Assembly: GCF_025151045.1 (NCBI RefSeq)
Contig: NZ_CP102285.1
Coordinates: 3,906,001-3,970,000 of the forward strand
Direction: 5' to 3'
Source: Parabacteroides johnsonii DSM 18315
Lineage (GTDB): Bacteria > Bacteroidota > Bacteroidia > Bacteroidales > Tannerellaceae
Length of the DNA: 64,000 bases
A model generated the notes under the pieces. The model did no database searches. It was not told the origin of the DNA and saw only the letters and a list, made by a program, of their open reading frames with translations. A program made the position numbers and the translations under genes. Positions 24,418-33,229 of this stretch are shown piece by piece. How positions within the stretch are numbered: the first letter of the stretch is position 1; every line of letters begins with the position of its first letter.

Positions 24418-25153
24418 CATATGACAGGTCTTGTTATGTTTTGGCTTCACCATCTTCTGAAACATTTTTGATTATCAATGTGTATAAGGGTGAAGGTGAG
24501 CATCGGGACTGCCTTCACCCTGTTTCGTCCTGATCCTTTCGCAACCCGTATCGTTTCCAAAACAGCCGATATCAAACAGGCCCTTGTATTGGGGGTACAC
24601 GGCCCGGTCGGGGGCTGGTGGTGTTGATAGACAGGCAGTCGCTTTCACAATAAAAAAATGACAATATCCTCCTTAAATCGCAAAAGGATACTATATGATT
24701 GATTATTAATTGATTAACAAAACTGTTGTTTCTTAAAAAATATTACCCTTGCGGGTAATTTGCAAAAAGTGGGGTAGAAAATCAAAATAAATGCTATAGT
24801 GTTTCGATTTAGACTAATGGATACTTGAACAAACCGTACAATAAGGTCCAATGTTATGATAAGCCCGTATGAGGCAGATGACGATGTTATGAATTTAACG
24901 TATCGTTAACGGCCTTACTTAATCATTTTTGGATAAGGTTGCTTTTTTGTCTTTTATATTTGTCGGTTCCTCTTTTAATTTTTTGAGGATAGGGGAGAGC
25001 ATATTTATTTCTATAGTCCAGTATCTGTCAGGCTGTCAGTGATTGGTGAAGGTGATTTGTGGATTATGGTGAAAAAGCAAACAGATAGTGTGCAGTCAAT
25101 CTTCGTTTGTTTAAAAAGAACATGTATCTTTATCTTCAAATAATTGGAATGTG
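24418..25153. other. gene-free stretch between insertion sequence and HipA-like gene
   Basis: No reading frame with family features is seen on either strand. Two hairpins stand out: GGGTGAAGG/CCTTCACCC (24488-24496, 24512-24520) and ATTACCC-TTGC-GGGTAAT (24742-24759). The second has no T-tract, and its perfect symmetry is closer to an operator than to a terminator. Since the insertion sequence entered at 24409, this region was once joined directly to small RNA copy 2. Confidence 0.5.
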
Positions 25154-25936
25154 ATGGAATTACGAACAGAGAATGTGACACGCTATATCATGCCTCTTCG
25201 GGAAGGCGGGTCTTTGCCGGCATTGGCGGAAGCTGATGACGAGTTTAAATATGTCGTGAAGTTTCGCGGGGCAGGCCACGGGACGAAAGCGCTGATTGCC
25301 GAACTGGTTGGCGGCGAGATAGCTCGTGCACTTGGTTTCCGGGTTCCCGAACTGGTCTTTCTGAATCTGGACGAGGCTTTCGGGCGTACCGAAGGTGATG
25401 AGGAAATCCAGGATTTGCTGCAGGGTAGCCGGGGATTGAACCTCGGGCTGCATTTTCTGTCGGGAGCTCTTACCTTCGACCCGGTAGTGACGAAGGTCGG
25501 GGCTGAATTGGCATCCCGCATCGTGTGGTTGGACGCATTCCTGACCAATGTAGACCGCACATTCCGGAATACTAATATGCTGATATGGCATAAGGAACTG
25601 TGGCTGATCGATCATGGCGCTTCGCTTTATTTCCATTATTCATGGGTGAATTGGCAAAAGCATGCCGTAAGTCCGTTCGTGCAGATCAAAGATCATGTGC
25701 TGTTGCCCGAAGCTTCCGGGCTGGAGGAGGCGAATGCCGATATGAGACGTCTGCTGACGGAGGAAAAAATTCGGGAGATCGTGGCTTTGATTCCCGACGA
25801 CTGGTTGCATTGGAGCGAAAGCCCCGGTATGCCTCAAGAGATAAGAGAGATTTATATCCGGTTCTTATGTGAGAGACTGGCACATTCCGAAACATTTATA
25901 AAAGAAGCACAAGATGCAAGGAAAGCACTTATATGA
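25154..25936 (+). CDS. HipA-like kinase family protein
   Basis: This 260-residue protein resembles the HipA-like (HipA_2) kinase family, which has a single kinase fold and lacks the N-terminal subdomain of toxin HipA. Visible parts are a lysine strand (YVVKFRGAGHGTKALIAELVGGEIARALG), a catalytic-loop-like stretch WLDAFLTNVDRTFRNTNML (Asp and Asn of the kinase loop) and a metal-binding LIDHGASL, replacing DFG. I chose the ATG at 25154 over the adjacent GTG. The next gene, DUF3037, overlaps it by 23 bases. The pair recurs in bacteria, but substrate and role are not established; toxin-antitoxin or regulatory kinase are the two options. Confidence 0.82.
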   Translation: MELRTENVTRYIMPLREGGSLPALAEADDEFKYVVKFRGAGHGTKALIAELVGGEIARALGFRVPELVFLNLDEAFGRTEGDEEIQDLLQGSRGLNLGLHFLSGALTFDPVVTKVGAELASRIVWLDAFLTNVDRTFRNTNMLIWHKELWLIDHGASLYFHYSWVNWQKHAVSPFVQIKDHVLLPEASGLEEANADMRRLLTEEKIREIVALIPDDWLHWSESPGMPQEIREIYIRFLCERLAHSETFIKEAQDARKALI

Positions 25937-26297
25937 ATATGCCGTTATCCGTCTGGTCCCCAGGGTAGAGCGTGAGGAGTTCTTCAATGTGGGAATTATT
26001 CTGTTCTCGAAAAGAGCGAAGTATATCAAGGCGCTCTATAAGGTAGATGAGGACAAGTTGAATCTGTTTTCTTCCGAGTTGGACCGTGAATCGTTGTTTG
26101 CCAATCTGCATGTTTTCGATAAAATCTGCTCAGGTACGAAAGAGGGCGGTCCTATCGCCGCTCTGGACATCCCAGAACGGTTCCGCTGGCTGACGGCCGT
26201 GCGGAGCGCATCTATCCAGACTTCGCGTCCGCATCCGGGCTTCTCCGACGACTTGGACCGAACGTTGGAGATACTGTTCAGGGAATTGGTTCTGTAA
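25914..26297 (+). CDS. DUF3037 family protein
   Basis: The 127-residue soluble protein has the DUF3037 hallmarks YEYAVIRLVPRVEREEFFNVGIILF near the N-terminus and RFRWLTAVRSASIQTSRPHPG near residue 85-105. It overlaps the HipA-like kinase gene by 23 bases, so the two are translationally coupled and probably form a complex or a substrate-enzyme pair. Family function is unknown. In a toxin-antitoxin reading it would be the second component, but it has no DNA-binding domain like HipB. Confidence 0.82.
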   Translation: MQGKHLYEYAVIRLVPRVEREEFFNVGIILFSKRAKYIKALYKVDEDKLNLFSSELDRESLFANLHVFDKICSGTKEGGPIAALDIPERFRWLTAVRSASIQTSRPHPGFSDDLDRTLEILFRELVL

Positions 26298-26401
26298 CAT
26301 TATTGTAATTGATAGTAAACAGCGGTTTAATACTCCGGTTGTTTCTTTGCAGTGGTTTTAATAGGTAAAAATATATTTGTTTTAACACAAAAAGGACAAT
26401 C

Positions 26402-29400
26402 ATGGAGATTAAGAGTAGAGTGACCCGGCTTGCGGGTTTACTATGTGTCGCAAGTGCATTACAGGGATTTCCTGTAATCAGTTCCACCAATCCGGGCGGA
26501 ATCATAAGCGTAACCCAGCAGGGAACGTATCATCTGACAGGCACGATTGTGGATGGATACGGAGAACCCGTTATCGGAGCCAATATAGTGGAAAAGGGAA
26601 CGACTAACGGGACGGTGACCGATATTGACGGGAAGTTTTCGCTGGAAGTAGCCCCTGACGCTGTGTTAACCATCTCTTTTATCGGATATATTCCGAAAGA
26701 AATCACACTGAAAGGAGAGAAGGAGCTGAAAGTGGTCTTGATGGAAGATACGCAGACGTTGGACGAAGTGGTCGTGGTCGGCTACGGCACGCAGAAAAAA
26801 GTGAACCTTACCGGAGCCGTCGAGCAGGTGACCAGCGAAGTGTTTGACAATCGTTCCGTTCCCAACGTGACACAGGCCCTGCAAGGTTCAATCCCCAACC
26901 TGAATATCCAATTGACCGACGGCAAGCCGACCCGCTCGGCAAGTTATAATGTCCGCGGTACGACTTCGATCGGACAGGGGGGTAGTGCGCTGGTCCTGAT
27001 CGACGGTGTGGAAGGCGATCCCTCGATGTTGAACCCGAACGATATCGCCAGCGTGTCTGTCCTGAAAGATGCCGCCTCGGCTGCCATCTATGGGGCACGT
27101 GGTACTTTCGGTGTCGTGCTGATCACCACGAAAGAGCCGACTAAAGACAAGACTTCCATTACCTATTCCGGCAACTTCGCCATGCAGAAACCGGTGACGG
27201 TTCCCGACTTTGTGACCGATGGATACGAATATGCCAGCCACTTCTATGAAGCTTATCATGCGTGGAACAACTATTCGGCTGATCCCAAGAACATAAACAA
27301 GACGCAGGAATTTTCCCTCGGCTGGCTGGAAGACTTCAAGAACCGGAAGGAGCAGGGCATCACTGACGAGGTGACGGTCGATGCTACCGGCAAATATGTC
27401 TACTACGGCAACGAAGACTATTATGACGCTCTGTACAAGAAGACGACTTTTGCACAGGATCACAACTTGTCGGTGACCGGTAACAACGGGAAGCTGAACT
27501 ACTACGTTTCCGGGCGTTTCTATGGCTACGACGGTTTGTTCCGCTATAATACCGACGATTATAAGATGATGAACCTGCGTGCGAAAGGTTCCGTGCAGGT
27601 GTTCGACTGGTTGAAGATCGAGAACAACATGGATTTCTCCAATATGGATTACCATAACCCGATCAACGTCGGCGAAGGCGGTTCCATCTGGCGTAATATT
27701 TCCGATGAAGGTCATCCGACTTCGCCCATCTTCAATCCCGACGGCAGCCTGACTTTCTCTGCCGCTTATTCGGTCGGTGACTTTATCTATGGCAAGAACG
27801 GCATCGATACCAATAACAAGGTGTTGAAGAATACGACCGGCTTTACGGCTTCTTTCCTGGAAAACAAGTTGCACGTACGGGGCGACTTCACGTTCCGCAA
27901 TACGGACGAGGGGCAGACGCAACGCCGCGTACCGGTCCCCTACAGTACTTACGAAGGGCAGACAGTCGAACTGAGCACTAAATACAACGACTTGAAGGAG
28001 AGTAATATGCGGACCGAATACATTGCGACCAACCTGTATGCCGACTACGAGGAGACATTTGGCGATGCGCATTATTTCAAGGGGATGATCGGTTACAACT
28101 ATGAACAGTCTACTTATAAGAGTACATATGTGCAACGTAATGGTTTGCTGCTCGACGATTCGGAAAACATCAATCTGGCGTTGGGAGATGCGATCACTAC
28201 ATCGGGAGGTTATAACAGATGGCGTGTGGCAGGCGGCTTTTTCCGTTTGAACTATGCATTCAAGGATCGCTACCTGTTGGAGGTGAACGGGCGCTATGAC
28301 GGTTCTTCCAAATTTCCGACTGATCAGCAATGGGCGTTCTTCCCTTCCGTTTCCGGTGGATGGCGCGTGTCGGAAGAGGCGTTCTGGAAGGTGAACCCGG
28401 AGCTGTTCTCCAATCTGAAAATACGTGCTTCATACGGTTCGTTAGGGAATGGTAATGTTTCTCCCTACAGCTTCCTCGAACTGTTGAGCATCAGCACTTC
28501 TGATCGTGTTCTGAACGGTTTGAAGAACAAATACACGAGTGCTCCGGCCGTCATGCCCGACGGACTGACCTGGGAAACGGCTACGACGACCGACGTCGGA
28601 CTGGACTTCGGCATGCTGAACAACCGTTTGCAGTTCAATGGCGACTATTACATCCGTAAGACAACGGATATGTACACGGTCGGCAAAACGCTTCCCGACG
28701 TGTTCGGTGCCTCTTCTCCCAAAGGCAACTATGCCGATATGACGACCAAAGGATGGGAAATCACGCTGACTTGGCGCGACCAGTTCACATTGGCGGAGAA
28801 ACCGTTCAACTACGAGATCCGCGGTACGTTGTCCGACTATATCTCGACCATCGACCGCTATAACAACCAGACGGGTAACCTGAACGACTATTATGCCGGC
28901 AAGCGTGTCGGTGAAATCTGGGGATATGTGACTGAAGGCTTGTTCAAGGATCAGGCCGATATCGACAGCCATGCCGACCAGACATTGATACAGTCTTCCT
29001 CCCAGCGTGTTACCTATCCGGGCGACGTGAAGATCAAAGACTTGAACGGCGACCACGTGATCGACTACGGCAACAACACGCTGAAAGACCACGGCGACAA
29101 GACCGTGATCGGAAATACATTGCCTCGCTATGCGTACAGCATCAATCTATCCGGCGACTGGAACAACTTCTTCCTTTCCGCTTTCTTCCAGGGTGTGGGG
29201 AAACAGGACTGGTATCCTAGTTCGGAATGTATTTTCTGGGGACAGTATAATCGCCCGTACAATAACATGCCTACTTGGCATCAGGGCAATTATTGGACGG
29301 AAGACAATACGGATGCTTACCTGCCCCGCTATGCCGGCTATAATGCTTCTCTGAAGTCTACGCCGCAGACCCGCTACTTGCAGAATGTCGCTTATATCCG

Positions 29401-29680
29401 TCTGAAGAACCTGCAATTCGGCTATACTTTGCCGCAGCCGATCATCTCGAAAGCCAAGTTGCAGAACGTAAGGGTTTACATCTCTGCAGAGAACCTCTGG
29501 TGCTGGTCCCCGCTCTACAAGCATACGCGCGACCTCGACGTGACGAATATCTATGGGTCCGATCCCGACCTGACGGATGCCGATATGTCTTCCGGACTGA
29601 ACGGGAACCGTGGTAGCGGTGACGGAAACAGCTATCCGCAGATGAAGAGTGTGAGTTTAGGTTTATCAGTAACATTTTAA
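26402..29680 (+). CDS. SusC/RagA TonB-dependent transporter (no STN domain)
   Basis: This outer-membrane importer has 1092 residues. After a signal of about 30 residues come a carboxypeptidase-regulatory-like domain (about 48-115), the DEVVVVGYGTQKKVNLTG motif at the start of the plug, and the barrel to the C-terminal phenylalanine. Unlike the two other SusC proteins in the window it lacks the STN signalling domain, in line with the lack of a sigma/FecR pair nearby. It is followed after 19 bp by susD. Possible promoter boxes (TATATTTG at 26372-26379) lie just upstream but with poor spacing. Confidence 0.95.
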   Translation: MEIKSRVTRLAGLLCVASALQGFPVISSTNPGGIISVTQQGTYHLTGTIVDGYGEPVIGANIVEKGTTNGTVTDIDGKFSLEVAPDAVLTISFIGYIPKEITLKGEKELKVVLMEDTQTLDEVVVVGYGTQKKVNLTGAVEQVTSEVFDNRSVPNVTQALQGSIPNLNIQLTDGKPTRSASYNVRGTTSIGQGGSALVLIDGVEGDPSMLNPNDIASVSVLKDAASAAIYGARGTFGVVLITTKEPTKDKTSITYSGNFAMQKPVTVPDFVTDGYEYASHFYEAYHAWNNYSADPKNINKTQEFSLGWLEDFKNRKEQGITDEVTVDATGKYVYYGNEDYYDALYKKTTFAQDHNLSVTGNNGKLNYYVSGRFYGYDGLFRYNTDDYKMMNLRAKGSVQVFDWLKIENNMDFSNMDYHNPINVGEGGSIWRNISDEGHPTSPIFNPDGSLTFSAAYSVGDFIYGKNGIDTNNKVLKNTTGFTASFLENKLHVRGDFTFRNTDEGQTQRRVPVPYSTYEGQTVELSTKYNDLKESNMRTEYIATNLYADYEETFGDAHYFKGMIGYNYEQSTYKSTYVQRNGLLLDDSENINLALGDAITTSGGYNRWRVAGGFFRLNYAFKDRYLLEVNGRYDGSSKFPTDQQWAFFPSVSGGWRVSEEAFWKVNPELFSNLKIRASYGSLGNGNVSPYSFLELLSISTSDRVLNGLKNKYTSAPAVMPDGLTWETATTTDVGLDFGMLNNRLQFNGDYYIRKTTDMYTVGKTLPDVFGASSPKGNYADMTTKGWEITLTWRDQFTLAEKPFNYEIRGTLSDYISTIDRYNNQTGNLNDYYAGKRVGEIWGYVTEGLFKDQADIDSHADQTLIQSSSQRVTYPGDVKIKDLNGDHVIDYGNNTLKDHGDKTVIGNTLPRYAYSINLSGDWNNFFLSAFFQGVGKQDWYPSSECIFWGQYNRPYNNMPTWHQGNYWTEDNTDAYLPRYAGYNASLKSTPQTRYLQNVAYIRLKNLQFGYTLPQPIISKAKLQNVRVYISAENLWCWSPLYKHTRDLDVTNIYGSDPDLTDADMSSGLNGNRGSGDGNSYPQMKSVSLGLSVTF

Positions 29681-29699
29681 TTAAAGAACTATCAACGAC

Positions 29700-31472
29700 A
29701 TGAAACGGATTATATATTCTTTTGTATCTGCCTGTTTACTTCTTTCTTCCTGCTCGATGGACGAGATACCGCAGGCCTCGGTGGACAAGGACACGGTTTT
29801 CAGGACGGAGAAAGGGCTGGAAACATATTCCTATTCTTTCTACAATATGCTCCCTTCCGTCAGTGACGGTTTCCGTCAGGATGCGATGTGCGACTATGGG
29901 GCGGTGACCAGTTTCGACAATTTTATCCGCGAAGGGGCTTACTCGGCTGAGTTGAGCAGCGGGTGGTCGTGGGGTGATCTGCGCAATATCAACTATTTTA
30001 TCGAGAACTGTACGAACGAGGCGGTCGATGAGTCTGTCCGTAACAACTATATCGGCCTGGCCCGCTTTTTCCGCGCCTATTTCTATTACGAGATGGTGGT
30101 GCGTTTCGGTGATGTGCCCTGGATAGACCGCACGTTAGGTGTGGACGACGAGTTGTTGTATGCTGGCCGAGATTCCCGTACGACGGTAATGGATCATGTG
30201 CTGGAAGACCTGGACTTTGCTTGCGAGAATATTTCAAGAACGAAGGACGAAACCGGTTCATTGGTGACAAAATGGGTGGCATACGCATTGAAGTCCCGTA
30301 TCTGCCTTTTCGAAGCATCTTTCCGCAAGTATCATACGGAGTTGGGATTGACTGACTCGGTCGACGAATGGTACCAGGAGGCTGTCCGTGCAGCCGAAAC
30401 GGTTATGAAAGAAAGTGGGCACTCCATTTATACAGGTGAGGGTACGGATGCCTCTTTCCGCTCGCTGTTTATCAGTGATAAGCCGGTGACCAGCGAAGTG
30501 ATGCTGGCGAGCTGCGCCGATGCCGGGCTGGCAGTATTGGGCGAGGCTAACTGGTGGTGGACTTCGGGCACGTATGGGGCGCGTTTCAGCATGATCCGCA
30601 CGTTTGTCAACACGTTCCTGAATACGGATGGGACACCGTTTACGGACCGGGCTGGCTACGAGACGATGGAGTTCTACGACGAATGCCAAAACCGCGATGC
30701 CCGTCTTGCCCAGACGATCCGCACACCGGGGTATGAACGCGACGGAGCACCTGCCGCCCCTAACTTCAACGGTTATTCCTATACGGGCTACCAACCGATC
30801 AAATATACGTTGGATGATACCAAATATGATGCTGGTGCTTTGAACACGAATGCGATCCCGTTGTTCCGTTATGCCGAAGTCCTGCTGAACTATGCCGAGG
30901 CAAAGGCTGAGTTGGGGACGCTGACGGATGCGGACTGGGCGAATACGGTCGGTGTGCTGCGTGCACGTGCCGGTATCACCGGCGGCCTTTCTGCCAAGCC
31001 AACTAAGGTGGATGCTTATTTCCAGCAGAACTATTTTCCGAATATCTCTGATCCGGTCATCCTCGAAGTGCGCCGCGAGCGTTCCATCGAATTGGCTCTG
31101 GAGGGTTTCCGCTTCACCGACCTGAAACGTTGGAAACGTGGCGAGCTGATGACGATGCGTTGGACCGGCATTTATGTTCCCGCCTTGAATGTCCAGATGG
31201 ACCTTGATAAGGACGGTACGCCGGACGTGATCTTCTACAAGGGAGAGAAACCGACCGGGCTGCCTGCTTCCTGTACGCCTGTTTCGGTAGGAGAGGGTAC
31301 GCAGCAGGGATTGACCGGAGCGACTTCGGGCAATCTGACTTGGTCGGACAATGATCCGCGCGTCTGGTACGATGATGGACGTCAATATTATTACCCGATT
31401 CCTCAATCGGCAATCAACAATGCGACATTACCGGATGGTACGACTAATTTGAAACAGAATCCGGGTTGGTAA
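29700..31472 (+). CDS. SusD/RagB family nutrient-binding outer-membrane lipoprotein
   Basis: This ligand-binding partner of the preceding SusC has 590 residues, with a lipobox LSSC (Cys18) and the following SMDEIPQASVDKDTVF. The helical SusD body carries typical YFYYEMVVRFGDVPW (about 125) and EVRRERSIELALEGFRFTDLKRWKRGE (spread over 460-487). The C-terminus ends in YYYPIPQSAINNATLPDGTTNLKQNPGW, the usual SusD ending (given in the last 28 residues). It is 19 bp after susC and 26 bp before the phosphodiesterase-fold gene. Confidence 0.94.
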   Translation: MKRIIYSFVSACLLLSSCSMDEIPQASVDKDTVFRTEKGLETYSYSFYNMLPSVSDGFRQDAMCDYGAVTSFDNFIREGAYSAELSSGWSWGDLRNINYFIENCTNEAVDESVRNNYIGLARFFRAYFYYEMVVRFGDVPWIDRTLGVDDELLYAGRDSRTTVMDHVLEDLDFACENISRTKDETGSLVTKWVAYALKSRICLFEASFRKYHTELGLTDSVDEWYQEAVRAAETVMKESGHSIYTGEGTDASFRSLFISDKPVTSEVMLASCADAGLAVLGEANWWWTSGTYGARFSMIRTFVNTFLNTDGTPFTDRAGYETMEFYDECQNRDARLAQTIRTPGYERDGAPAAPNFNGYSYTGYQPIKYTLDDTKYDAGALNTNAIPLFRYAEVLLNYAEAKAELGTLTDADWANTVGVLRARAGITGGLSAKPTKVDAYFQQNYFPNISDPVILEVRRERSIELALEGFRFTDLKRWKRGELMTMRWTGIYVPALNVQMDLDKDGTPDVIFYKGEKPTGLPASCTPVSVGEGTQQGLTGATSGNLTWSDNDPRVWYDDGRQYYYPIPQSAINNATLPDGTTNLKQNPGW

Positions 31473-31498
31473 ATGTTTAATCAATAAATGATAAGGAT

Positions 31499-32377
31499 AT
31501 GAAAAAGACGATAAGTGTATTTGCTTCGGTCCTCTTGCTGGCAGCTTTGCTTCAGTCATGGGCCATGAAAGAATCCCGCCCGGCTACAGACGGGAAGAGC
31601 GAACTGAACGTGGCGACTTTTAACCTTCGTATGGATACGGAGAAGGATGGCGTAAATGCCTGGCCGAACCGCAAGGAGATGGTGAAAGGACTGATCCGTT
31701 TCCACGATTTCGATATCTTCGGGACACAGGAAGGGTTCAAGCATATGCTGGACGGGGTTGCCGAACTGGAGGGCTATGCCTATATCGGTGCCGGACGTGA
31801 TGACGGGGAGGATGCGGGCGAACACTCCGCTATCTTCTATAAGACCGGTCGTTTTGATTTGCTGGACAAGGGGAACTTCTGGTTTTCCGAGACACCGGAT
31901 GTTCCAGGCAAGGGCTGGGATGCTACTTGTTGTAACCGTATCTGCTCCTGGGGTAAGTTTCGTGATAAGGAGAGCGGTAAAGTATTCTATTTCTTCAATT
32001 CCCATTACGACCATCAGGGGAAGGTGGCACGTCGGGAGTCCTCCAAACTGTTGATTGCCCGTATCAAGCAGATTGCCGGAACGGATGCGACGGTCTTTGC
32101 GACAGGAGACTTCAATGCTGTCCCGACCGACGAGCCGATGGTGACGCTGGCTTCCGACGGCCTGCTGCTGGACTCGTATGGTCTGAGTGAGCAGCCGCAC
32201 TATGGTACGGAAGGCACTTACAACAGCTTCAAGACGGATTCCGAGATGAAGAACCGCATCGATTATATCTGGGTGACAAAGGGAACGAAGGTGAAGAAGT
32301 ATGCTGTTCTCAACGATATGCAGTACGGTCGTTTCCCGTCGGATCATTTCCCCGTAATGATACAAGTCGCGTTTTAA
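31499..32377 (+). CDS. exported endonuclease/exonuclease/phosphatase family protein
   Basis: This 292-residue member of the EEP superfamily (metal-dependent phosphoesterases: DNase I, sphingomyelinase, inositol phosphatase types) has a signal peptide of about 22 residues. The catalytic set is complete: Asn in TFNLRMDTE, Glu in GTQEG, His in FFNSHYDH, Asp and Asn in GDFNAVP, and the terminal SDHFPV. It is the third gene of the SusC/SusD operon and so probably trims or cleaves the imported ligand, which could be a phosphodiester or phosphorylated glycan (inference). It ends 3 bp before the convergent helix-hairpin-helix gene. Confidence 0.88.
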   Translation: MKKTISVFASVLLLAALLQSWAMKESRPATDGKSELNVATFNLRMDTEKDGVNAWPNRKEMVKGLIRFHDFDIFGTQEGFKHMLDGVAELEGYAYIGAGRDDGEDAGEHSAIFYKTGRFDLLDKGNFWFSETPDVPGKGWDATCCNRICSWGKFRDKESGKVFYFFNSHYDHQGKVARRESSKLLIARIKQIAGTDATVFATGDFNAVPTDEPMVTLASDGLLLDSYGLSEQPHYGTEGTYNSFKTDSEMKNRIDYIWVTKGTKVKKYAVLNDMQYGRFPSDHFPVMIQVAF

Positions 32378-32380
32378 AGT

Positions 32381-33151
32381 TTACTTAAATGACAGGTATG
32401 GTGTGAGCCGTTTCTTGTCCGTATCTGTAAATTCTTCTATCAATTGCAGGTTCTCCCACCCGGAGAGCCTGCTTTTTTGTTTCCGGAGCTGTTCGATCGC
32501 TTTCGCTTGTCGGTAATCGAGGTAAGGGTGTTTGCGGAGGGTGGCGGCAGACAATGCGTTGACCTCTAACCTGCGTATATGGAGCGTGTCGGCAATAAAC
32601 CAGGGGACGAGGGCTTGGTAGCGTTCCTCGTCGATCCCGTACACTTCCGCCAACTGGCTGACATCGTAGAAGCCGCCTAAGAGTTCCCTGTATTTTATGA
32701 TTCTCCGAGCGAAAGTGCTGCCGATGCCGGGGACTTTTTTCAGGATTGTGGTGTCGGCGGTGTTGAGTTCGACGAGGGTTCCCGGTGCGTACTTTTCTGT
32801 TTGGGTGTATGGGGTATATCCTTTCCGTTTCTTGCTTGTAGAGTAGGGGGCGTTATCTATAAGGATAGCATTTTTATCAGTAAGGGCGTTTTTAGTTTTA
32901 TTCGGATGAGGTACGGATTCCTTCCGGATGGAACTGGTTTCCTTTTCGGATGTGTTTTTTCCGGTGATGATCCGTCTTTCGCCCGATGCTTGTTGGTTTT
33001 CCGTTCGATGGGCATCCGTCTGCGATTCGATAGGCATTCGTTTCGTGTCTGTCCAAAGCAATAAAATCCAGGAAATAGTGACGAGACAAAGGAGTAAAGT
33101 TAGGGCTCTCCGTTCGCCTTTGGAGAAATAGAGAAGGTCGCGCCAGTTCAT
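32381..33151 (-). CDS. helix-hairpin-helix (ComEA-like) membrane-anchored protein
   Basis: The 256-residue protein has a single N-terminal membrane helix (about 15-33), a long charged low-complexity linker (35-115) and two helix-hairpin-helix regions. The first is LVELNTADTTILKKVPGIGSTFARRIIKYRELLGG, spread over 125-160, with the HhH hairpin PGIG; the second is VNALSAATLRKHPYLDYRQAKAIEQLR (about 195-222). HhH domains of this type bind DNA without sequence specificity, as in ComEA of competence systems. No other competence gene is near. A role in DNA uptake or envelope-linked DNA binding is possible. Confidence 0.82.
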   Translation of the reverse strand: MNWRDLLYFSKGERRALTLLLCLVTISWILLLWTDTKRMPIESQTDAHRTENQQASGERRIITGKNTSEKETSSIRKESVPHPNKTKNALTDKNAILIDNAPYSTSKKRKGYTPYTQTEKYAPGTLVELNTADTTILKKVPGIGSTFARRIIKYRELLGGFYDVSQLAEVYGIDEERYQALVPWFIADTLHIRRLEVNALSAATLRKHPYLDYRQAKAIEQLRKQKSRLSGWENLQLIEEFTDTDKKRLTPYLSFK

Positions 33152-33229
33152 AGTGAAAGGTTTAAAATGGATACTATTTTACAAAGGTATAAGTTCCCTG
33201 CCGATATGCAAGGAACTTACAGGTTTATT

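Noticed and set aside
26888..28330. Long open frame (480 codons) on the minus strand inside a susC gene
   Set aside because: It is a shadow of the GC-rich susC coding sequence; no domain, no start signal and the sense frame is clearly SusC.
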